A stretch of 64,000 bases of DNA from Malus domestica. Taxonomy: Eukaryota; Streptophyta; Magnoliopsida; Rosales; Rosaceae. The DNA is taken from assembly GCF_042453785.1 (NCBI RefSeq), contig NC_091670.1, forward strand, positions 34,917,501 to 34,981,500, written 5' to 3'. Made by a program: the position numbers and the translations under genes. The notes beneath the pieces are model-generated. The model was not told the origin of the DNA. It searched no databases and was given only the letters and a program-made list of their open reading frames with translations. Positions 55,664-64,000 of the stretch are shown here, piece after piece; position 1 is the first letter of the stretch; each line of letters opens with the position of its first letter.

Positions 55664-56210
55664 CTTGAAATTAGCCTTCTGAAATGTATGCTAGGGTAGC
55701 TAAAAGATCATCAAAATTTCTTATTAAACACTACAAATCCAAATGCTCATCAAAGAAGTTGTGTAAGCCCTAAGCCTAAACCCTAGAAATGAAAATATGA
55801 GAATACTAGAACCGAAAGGAGTTGAAGAACTTTATTGGGGTTGCAAGAAGAAGAATAATAAAAAGTTTGACATGGATGGGGTGGCAAGGTTTTATACCAT
55901 TTCCAGGAACACAGTGTAGCAGGTTTTTACTGTTTTCAGAAGTCAACAGTCCATTTCTTGACGCATGGTTCAAGGAAAAGAACTCCAGAAAGGGAAAAGA
56001 GAAAAAGAAATGACAGTGCAAATTTGGCAAAATAACATGTTACATACACAGATGGATTAATGAGTCCTTGGAACCTCTCCATATTACCGTGCAGTTTAGG
56101 GGAAGCTCTAGCTTAATTGTTTAAAATTGTTTGATCTCTTTCACTAATAAATGGAGCCCCAATAAGAAGCAGAATTATGAGTCCCCATATGCAAGTGCTT
56201 TGAAGAACTT

Positions 56211-56252
<42 letters not shown>

Positions 56253-56312
56253 AGAAAGTGGGGTCACAAGTGTTGGTTAAGGTACATTTTGCACTGTGAG
56301 GAACTAGGTACG
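55664..56312 (+). other. Upstream region of the 207-aa protein gene
   Basis: AT-rich, with a (GT)n(GA)n microsatellite at 56213-56252. No upstream coding exon is supported. It probably includes the promoter and leader of the following gene. Confidence 0.4.
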
Positions 56313-57294
56313 ATGCCTAGGACTCGCCGGCTCATCCTGTATGTTTCGGTGGAGAGTCTTGATGGAGTCACTAAGCTTGAGCCGGAAGGTGGCTGGGAGA
56401 ACCCTTCCCTCCGTTGCCACATCCGAGTTGATTGCAAGAAATGTAACAGAGAGATTTTGGAAATTGGTCATCTTCCATTGTATTTGTATGCAGGTATGAT
56501 GGAAGATGCCCAATATCATAGAGCCTTAACTGTAAGTCCTAGCTAGCAAGTTTAGTCCTTAAGTTTTATTTGTCTCTCACATATAACTTTCTCTGATATT
56601 GCTTAGCAAAATGTATGTGTGACAATGAGTCACATAACACAATATATGAACAAACACACACACGTATTTATTAATGTATGTATGTTTTTATGTATATGTG
56701 TAGTGCCCAAAGCGTATGGGAAACGGTGGTTTGCGGGTTCTGAGAAGGGGAGGGAAACCAATCACTGATGAAGGAGAAGAAATGGCAGTGTTGGAGATAG
56801 AGGTTGTTGGCCCTTTTCATGTGCACAAGAAGATCAAACTGTTCTACTTTTGGTGGATGTGCAGAAAGGTAGAATATAATATTATAGAAAACTTCACTAG
56901 TTCTTTCTTTTTAAGTTTCTTTTCTTAGTAAATGTGCCAATTTAGGGTATTACAAAATAATCTTCATTCCGTGTACGTGTCTGCAATTTGTTCGAATCCC
57001 CCTACAACTTGTTCTAATGTAAATTGGAGTAGTGTAAGTATCAATTTGTCACAGGATGATGGCAGTGGAGAACTTTTGGGGCCTTTTTCTGTGGGAAAAG
57101 ATGGAGACTGTGCCTTTAGGGTTTCAGCCGACGAATCTGATGATGAAGGTGAACTTTTGGAAATCAAAGGGATCAAAGGATGGTTCCAGGTCACGCCATG
57201 GGAAGAAGAGGTGGTGGGACTCGGGATCAAGGAGGCTTCCAGGTCTTCCCAGGCTTTCGATTCTGATTCGAGTTCAGAGGATTCAGATGATTAA
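56313..57294 (+). CDS. Unrecognised 207-residue protein with acidic tail
   Basis: Exons: 56313-56531, 56704-56868 and 57055-57294 (TAA). All introns are GT-AG and phase 0. The N-terminus MPRTRRLILYVSVESLDG is followed by GVTKLEPEGGWENPSLRC and a CxxC pair (VDCKKCNREI). Exon 2 adds a Cys at its start (CPKRMGNGG), basic residues and a hydrophobic KLFYFWWMCRK. Exon 3 has GPFSVGKDGDCAFRVSADES, GWFQVTPWEEE and ends in a Ser/Asp run. A faint likeness to DUF866-type CxxC zinc-binding proteins at GVTKLEPEG is not enough for a call. The conserved-looking splicing and clean frame support a real gene. Function unknown. Confidence 0.7.
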
Positions 57295-58756
57295 TTCAGG
57301 TGCATTGGTGCATGCTTCAGGGAGGCTAATATATATATAGACATAATATATATATATATATATATATATAATTATATATATCTTCCAACTATTAATTATG
57401 TTTTCTGTGTAAGACTGATTTCTTAGTTTAGTTTTGCTGGATAGGATGTGAAGGAGTTTGTTTGAACTTTCTGGTATTTCTTCACTAGCTAGTTTTCATG
57501 TACTCTAATAACTCATTATATGGTGTTAAGTTGAAAACTTATGAGTTTATATATATATGTAGGCAGTTGCTCTAGTAAAGCAGATAAGCATAGGTTTGCA
57601 CTTGATTGATAGAGGGTAAAATGTTCATATATCTTTCTTTATTATACAATTAATTTAGCAAGCTTTTTAGTACTTGTTATTTCAATTCATAGCATGTGGT
57701 GGTTTAGATCAAAGACCTTGATTTGTCCTTTGACAACTGAAGTAGATAGATATGTTGATTAATGTATACCTAAATGATGTGGACTTTAACTCATGATTTG
57801 AAAATCCCAGTCCAAATGTAATTTGTGTCAAAGAAATTAAGTTATCAATTATAAATTAACAATGAATGCATATGTGTGAGCTGACTAGGTCATTATGTGT
57901 GTGCTTCTACACACAGTTCGAATCTCCTTCTTTATAAATTAGACCAGTTTAGAATATCGCTTTACAGAAAAAAAAAACATTAGGCCCCAAAGTTTTAGCT
58001 GTTGAGGTTTAAGTTGGATCTTGTAATGTTGTTTAATGGTTAAATTAATAGCATAAGTGAACTCTGTACATGCTTTTCTGATTGGTGGTTGAAACATTAG
58101 CATCCATGTTTATGTCATGAAAACTAAATATACTACTGATGTGGAAATCACAAAGAAATTACAATCATTGCATATTAATTAATTTTAGCAGAACCATATA
58201 CCTCGAAGAACTTGTTTCCTGAGACTCTGAGTCACCATTTATAATATAAATCATATAAGCTATTGTGTTTGTGTAGCTTGGACGCCGGACATCCGATAAA
58301 TTTGGAATTATACGAACATTGTAGTTTCACACTGGTATGCAATCATAGAAACAATGATTTTCGCACACTTTTTTTTTTTTGGACGACCCTCATATTTACT
58401 CATGTCATTTGATTGCTTTTCAATTTATTTAATTCAAAGGTTAGAAATAAAAAAAAATTGTGCATAAGAAGAAAAATGATGTGCGAAAATTACTTCTCTT
58501 TCTACATTCATATTTTATGGGTTACAAAATAACTCTGCAACTATAAAATATATAATATACCACAATTAAAGAACTTGTTTTGATGAGAACCTGAATCATC
58601 ATATCACTTCATATCATCAAATAAGCCACTGAGTTTTGTAGCATTTGATTTTTATGTGCCAAGGGATGTAACCCTGCACCAAAATAAAAAGAGAAAGAGA
58701 AGCCAACAATCCTAGTACCACTAGTGTTTTGCCACTTTGCAAAGCTAATATACAAA
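57295..58756. other. Intergenic, nothing supported
   Basis: TA microsatellite at about 57347-57370. A diverged tRNA-like B box (CAGTTCGAATCTCC, about 57916) may mark an old SINE. No coding frame with motifs. Confidence 0.5.
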
Positions 58757-58975
58757 TGGAAAGAAAGGGAAGGAGATACTCTCCGATCTCTTCCACCAAG
58801 GCCTCCGGATTAAGTGATCCGAGTCTTTGAAATTTCATCAAACGGCAAAAATTATTATAGCTTCTAAGGTATCAAAACAAGTGGATCATTGGATGAAATT
58901 TCAAAGGCCTAGATCACTTGATCTGGTGGCCTTGGTGGAATAGATTTGCAGATGATATCTTTCCGAAAGAAAGGC
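58757..58975. repeat. Fold-back inverted repeat
   Basis: Arms of 49 bp at 58791-58839 and 58892-58940 are complementary with a few mismatches (TTCCACCAAGGCC...AATTTCATC). Weaker pairing continues outward. The loop is about 50 bp. No ORF; likely a MITE or fold-back element. Confidence 0.8.
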
Positions 58976-59082
58976 CTTTGATAGAGACTTCTATTGAAGT
59001 AATTAAGCTTTTACCATCAGATTAATGAACAAAAGTTTTTCACAATCTTGTGAAGATAGTCCAGTGAAAGAAAGGTTTTGGT

Positions 59083-59405
59083 GAAGAAAGTTGAGGTTCC
59101 ACAATAAAATCAATTGGCGATATGGAGAGTAACTAATTATTTTTAAGCACATGTAAAGTCTCTTATTTTCCCGACGTGTGATTGATACTCTCAACATGTC
59201 CCCTCATGTGTGGGGATTTTCAAGCCTAACACGTGGACAACACAGATCGGATGACGTGGAGCATGTGTGGCCGTTAGGCTTCATGCACGGAGCAACCTGC
59301 TCTGGTACCATGAAGAAAATTGAGATTTTACCAATCAATTGGCAATATAAAAGATAACTCAACTACTTATAAGCACATGTAAAATCTCTCATTTCTCGAT
59401 GCGGA
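59083..59405 (+). repeat. Two similar copies of a ~90-bp segment
   Basis: GAAGAAAGTTGAGGTTCC... at 59083 and GAAGAAAATTGAGATTTTAC... at 59312 both run through AATCAATTGGC and AAGCACATGTAAA(G/A)TCTC. The DNA between has ACGTGG words and CTCTGGTACCATGAAG, which looks like repetitive-element debris. Type unknown. Confidence 0.6.
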
Positions 59406-60524
59406 ACAACTTAGCGCCGGGACTTAAACAGGGACATAATATGATTTCCACTTAATCATTATAGGCAAAGATGCATGTTCTGTGGTCTCAAATAAATAAA
59501 GAGCAGGTATACCTTTAGAGATGGGACTTAAATTATAATTGAATTATGAAGATAAGATGCACAATAATCAACAACTACTGTTTTCAAAACCTTAGGAGCT
59601 TCAGATGATAGCTAGAACTCATCTAAGTGGTGCACTACAAACTCATTGTGGGGAAATGAAATTTCAGTACTGATCATTTGTCTCAGGCTAAAAAAACAAG
59701 TACTGACTTTTGTCACTAACTTAAACACAAAATGAACAAATTAAAAAACATATAATCATTACTATTCTTCCGTTGACAGATAAACACAATATATGTGTGT
59801 GTGTGTGTGTTTGTATATTCTACATGCAAAAACTTACTCAAAACACAGAATGAACAAAAAAAAAAAAAAACATACAAAAAATTTGTAGCAACATTCACCT
59901 TACACCTGAGATCTCGAGTTCATTCCCTCCCTTATATGAAAGAAAAATGAACAATTGGATTTTTGTAATTGTATATCTGGCTTATGGGATTAGGTACTTC
60001 TATATAATCTGTACATTACAATCACAAAATATAACAATGGTAAAATTTGAATATTGTAATTCCAATATCAGATTAATTAGTGATCCATTTGAAAATAAGA
60101 TGAACTATACTGGTGCTCTAATTAAATGACCAAAAGCATGCATCTTTTATATATTAGTTTTCTTGAACACCAGTTGGTGATCTGATCTGATGAAAGTACA
60201 TTAAGATTATCCCCCACCAAAAAAACAAATTCAGTATACACTTAAAATTCCTTGCTTAACCTTTATGTCTTAAAATCTGAAATTTGTTTTGCATATGCTA
60301 AATCTACGAGTTATTATATTGGCAGAATCCAAGACAACATGCAGCAGGCATAACACACAGAGAGAGGGAGGAAGGGAGGGAGGGAAGGAGGGAGGGAGGG
60401 GGAGAGAGAGAGAGAGAGGCAGAAATAAATACCTCAAACAAAGCTGTCCTTGGGATGACAGTAGTCACCTTCTCCACAAGTGACCTTTTATATTCTTAGT
60501 TCAGAAACATTTTCTATTGTTGAT

Positions 60525-60564
60525 GAGTGAGTGATTGAAGCTGCAAGATGACCTGGTTGAATAA

Positions 60565-60608
<44 letters not shown>

Positions 60609-60920
60609 CTAGTTAATTGAAAATATGAATACAAGATTTTGTTTTCCAAAAACAGGCTTCTGATCAATCTGTATAATTTTTAATTGAAACAGAAAAGGAA
60701 AAAAATTGTAATTAGCAGGATATATGCCAATTACTCTCTTGGTTAATTGACTAAAAATTAGAAACCCTTTTCTCCAAAAACATGAAATAATCAAGATCTA
60801 TATATAATTAAATGGTGGTGCAAGATCTAAAATACATATATATGGGGAATACTATGTATAAATGATAGCTATGGTTATGTATATCAGATCATGCTGGCAG
60901 CTTCAAGCTCTCAAACCAAC
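60525..60920 (-). ncRNA. MIR167: MIR167 precursor
   Basis: On the minus strand, 60905 to 60884 spells the 22-nt miR167 mature sequence, starting TGAAGCTGCCAGCATG and ending ATCTGA. About 330 nt downstream, 60555 to 60534 spells a star-like arm (CAGGTCATCTTGCAGCTTCA). It pairs along its length with one mismatch, one bulge and a G-U. Pairing continues into the lower stem (GAGAGCT opposite ATCACTCAC). The mature is on the 5' arm as in all MIR167 genes. The long loop contains a TA microsatellite (60567-60604). miR167 cleaves ARF6 and ARF8 mRNAs in land plants, controlling flower and root traits. The transcript would extend well beyond the hairpin on both sides. Confidence 0.88.
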
Positions 60921-61200
60921 AAACCAGACAAGGGAAGAAAGATGAACCAAGAAGCTGCATAAAGGTTTGGCCTTCGTTGGAAAATAAGCACTTTTTAAGG
61001 AAACAGCTAAAGCAGAATTTCACTCTCAGCTTAGCCTAGATATAGAGAGATTTGCTAAAAGAGGCACACACGAGGTATGCATGTTCTAGGTAAGAGAAAG
61101 AGGAAGACGCCTCGTGACAATCCTCCTAGCTCTCTCTCTTTAGATTTATTCTAGCTAGCTAGCTTCCCTCATCTCTATCACCCTTTCTCTCCATCTTTCA

Positions 61201-61210
61201 TCCTTTATAG
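61201..61210 (-). promoter_or_regulatory. Candidate TATA box for MIR167
   Basis: CTATAAAGGA on the minus strand, about 300 bp upstream of the mature miR167, followed by a GA-rich stretch (61120-61200) suitable as transcript start region. Position-based inference. Confidence 0.4.
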
Positions 61211-61507
61211 TAACATACATGGCATGCCAAGTACGTTGATCATGTCCTCATTGTAACATGTCGTGCTAATAAAACCATAACACGTAGAAAGAATTTTACA
61301 CATAACATTTTATTATTGACACGAAACGTTATGATAACAATGTACATGTACTTTATGAGTCTCGCTTCCAATGTATATTTACTGTAGCATTACGATATAG
61401 AGTATTTAATTTTTAAGTTTGTTGGAACTCCTTACAACTATTGACCTGACCCCCCACCCCCTCTCTCTCTCTCTCGACACTAGTTTACATAACATATCTA
61501 TAATGAA

Positions 61508-61706
61508 GGATTTGGATCCTCTCATGAGCATAGGGTTTGAATCCTGCTGACCAAGCAACACAGACTGTTGGATCAAAATCCAACGGCTACAATTATTATA
61601 ATTTTTAAAAAGCTCTCATGTTTGTAGCCGTTGGATTTTGATCCAATGATCCATGTTACTTGATTAGTAGGATTCGGACCCTCTACTCAGGAGAGAATTC
61701 AAATCC
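61508..61706. mobile_element. MITE with ~85-bp terminal inverted repeats
   Basis: Left arm starts GGATTTGGATCCTCTCATGA; the right arm, reversed, starts GGATTTGAATTCTCTCCTGA. Both run inward to GGATCAAAATCCAACGGCTACA around a short AT-rich centre. No ORF and no certain TSD. Confidence 0.85.
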
Positions 61707-61969
61707 ATTTAAAGACGAAAAAGGGGACCACCATGTTCTGTTCACAAGAGTAATATTAAAACCCTATCTTCTTATACTTTTCTTGTTTTCCCAGATGATT
61801 TTTTAAAATTGATTCATTGTGTAGTCAAAACTTGTGACTTACGGGGCAATATTAATTTTTCCAGTTAAGGGTTCAAATTTGTCCAATCAGTTGACTTGAA
61901 TTACCAAATTCTAAAGGAAAGAAGTATTTCTGTAGTGACCTAATTATTCATGATGACTCTACAATATCT

Positions 61970-62226
61970 GGATCGTTTGAGAAATGTTTTTTAATGTCCG
62001 AAAATGCTTTTTAGAAAAATTATTTGTGAAATCAATCTTCAATAAAAATGTACGCTAATCTTGAAAAAAACTTGTGTTTCTTGCAAAAGAGAACTTTAAG
62101 TGTTTCTTGCAAGAAAACACTTTTAAGTGTTTTTTTTTAAAAAAAAGCACTTCAAGTGTTTTTAAAATAAAAAAATATGTTCTCTAAAAGCACTTTCAAT
62201 CATTTAAAACTATTTCCTAAACGAAC
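61970..62226. mobile_element. Diverged GTTCGTTTG-type MITE
   Basis: GGATCGTTTGAGAAATG at the left and ACTATTTCCTAAACGAACC at the right are complementary. The interior has several AAGCACTT/AAGTGTTT words as in 9923-10137. Confidence 0.6.
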
Positions 62227-64000
62227 CATATACCTTTTGTGTGTGTATATATATATATGTAATGCAGCTGCAATTATAATCTCATATGGGTAATATTAGG
62301 AAGACTGAATGTGTAGACTAAATTTTGTAAACCAAATGATATAGAAGTTAATAATTATATTATTACTTAAATATTAATTAACGTATTTATTTTTTATTGT
62401 TGATATATTATTTAATTTGTAAATTTAATCTACAAATTTAATATATTTAACATTACTCATCTCAGATTATTGAGTAAAAAGAGAAGTTTGAAAAGTTGAT
62501 CAGCGTGCTTTTCTATATTGGTCTGAAAAGTTAACGAGCAAGCATGCTTGATTTGTTACATTATAGGAGTGTCTTTTACTCAAAGCATGGTGTAGGGTTT
62601 CTCCATCCATAACTACTAGGATGGTGACAATTAATAGACCTTACTCATCTCAATAGATTTATAATCACTACCAAATTTGTAGCATGTCTGAGAAACCCTT
62701 TCAAGGCCATTTGACCGTGGGATAACAAATTTAAGGATTTAAATAAATATTATAAGGCTAAGTTGTTTGTTTAGACTATTACAATTCCTAAATCGCAAAT
62801 TTGAGTGAGAAGAAAAGGCAGACAAGAAATGAAATTCAAAGAATGCTAGCAAATTAACCTTTTCATTTGAATATTCTCAGTCTCCATCATACTTCGCAAT
62901 GTCGCACGATAATCTGAACTGTCTATTTTTTATTATCGACTTAAAGATCAACTTTCTTAGAAATCAACCAAATATGAAATCGTTTAGTCATCTAATAAGT
63001 AATCCAATAAATATATAAAATAACCATATTATTTTGTTAAAATTGAAATTTTTTACAACATTGATTGAACATTTCAATGATTTTTTATATGATTGACTTC
63101 TGCAGAGTTAATCTTTAGGGGATGAATCACAAAAAATAGGACATTGATCATTGTGCAGCATTGCAAGATGAGAAGAAGAACAAAAAAGAAAGAACGAGAA
63201 GGTTTGACTAAGAATGTCCTCTTATTTCAACTAAAATGTCCTCTTATTTCAACTAACGCGTTGCATGCATATAGCTATTTCAATTTATATGACGTCTAAA
63301 TGCTTTATATTTTTTCTGAGAAGCAAATTTAGCATTGTTCTGAAATCCCAGTCCTTTCTTTCAACTCCTCCAATTGACCATCACAATAATCAATACTTAA
63401 ATAACTAATGGGATTAATTACTCCATCAGTTTTAGCAGCTAGCTAGTAAGAGGAAATGTGTGACCATGCATGTGACTATTGCGGCCGCTTGGTCGCTACA
63501 ACAATACAATTTGAATATCTTGTGTTCAATATATAAAGTTAGATGATGGGCAAGAATTGGTATGGTTGGTGGAATCAGTTTATCGATAGAGTGCCCTCCT
63601 TTTGTCTTTAGCTTTGGGTGGTTCCTCTGTCTTTGGTCGACAACTACAAAGACATGCAGATAGACAAGTCCTAATGGGGAGATAGGACCACATCTTTTTA
63701 ATTAGGGTTTATAAATTTAGGCTCCAAGAGTTGGTATTTATGCTTCATTTCATTAAGGTTCAGACCCCAAAAAAATCATTAAGGTAGGTCTAGCGGTGGT
63801 TGTAAAATATAAAAGCAATATATTCCAATATAAGGGTTTTATTTGCAACTTCTGTTGCCATTTTCACGCGGAGGATAATTCCCTTCCCATCAAATTTTCC
63901 TTCTTTTTAGTTTCTTCCTATCTGAATGGTCACAGTAGACCTGACATTTTGGATCCGACCTGTTAATTTGACCCGATCCGTTAATATTAGTATTTGGGTG
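62227..64000. other. Intergenic, nothing supported
   Basis: AT-rich with no coding frame bearing motifs. The last 70 bases contain GACCCGATCCGTTAAT-type words often seen in repetitive elements, cut by the window edge. Confidence 0.5.

Noticed and set aside
60359..60440. GA-rich tract near MIR167 as a second hairpin or miRNA
   Set aside because: Simple GGAGGGA/GAGA repeat with no complementary arm nearby.
63481..63488. GCGGCCGC (NotI site) as a sign of cloning vector
   Set aside because: Flanking DNA is ordinary AT-rich plant sequence with no vector or polylinker context.

Overview
This is a plant nuclear genome window. Genes are split by short GT-AG introns, intergenic DNA is AT-rich and full of CT and TA microsatellites, and Ty3/gypsy LTR retrotransposons, an RTE-type LINE, tRNA-derived SINEs and MITEs are present. 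Gene content and MITE types fit a woody rosid; a Rosaceae/Maleae (apple or pear) source is my best guess, from memory and not proven.

Layout. (1) 1-1.9 kb: 3' end of an unrecognised coiled-coil gene. (2) 2.5-5.4 kb: a broken PPR gene like Arabidopsis At4g19890, with an inversion/duplication scar, a foreign 3' tail, a SINE and one stray dihydroxyacetone kinase exon. (3) 7.0-17.8 kb: a two-copy tandem segmental duplication. Each unit holds a small heavy-metal-associated (HMA) protein gene and a glutathionyl-hydroquinone reductase (GHR) gene. GHR copy 1 has a stop at codon 3; copy 2 is intact. (4) 18.2-25.5 kb: an RTE-clade LINE with matching target-site duplications, interrupted by a 3.4-kb piece of an LTR-element family that carries an intact 226-aa coiled-coil ORF. 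(5) 25.6-25.9 kb: a small intronless multi-CX9C protein gene. (6) 30.5-34.3 kb: an intact five-coding-exon NARROW LEAF 1-like trypsin-fold protease gene. (7) 36.1-55.7 kb: a 19.6-kb Tat-lineage Ty3/gypsy element on the minus strand (TSD GATTT), with 64-bp and 95-bp tandem repeats, a decayed antisense copy of the coiled-coil ORF, and a nested Athila-like gag-pro element. (8) 56.3-57.3 kb: a three-exon gene for an unrecognised 207-aa acidic-tailed protein. (9) 60.5-60.9 kb: a MIR167 hairpin on the minus strand, between fold-back elements and MITEs. The rest shows no gene that I can support.

How the genes relate. GHR reduces glutathionyl-hydroquinones, and the duplicated block keeps a TGACGTAA motif upstream of both GHR copies. 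The HMA proteins are probable metal binders. miR167 is known to target ARF6/ARF8 mRNAs, and NAL1 affects leaf shape and auxin-related traits in rice; their presence within 30 kb is probably coincidental. The coiled-coil ORF seen in antisense in two copies of one retroelement family, the 95-bp palindromic satellite and the rearranged LINE are the least ordinary structures here.
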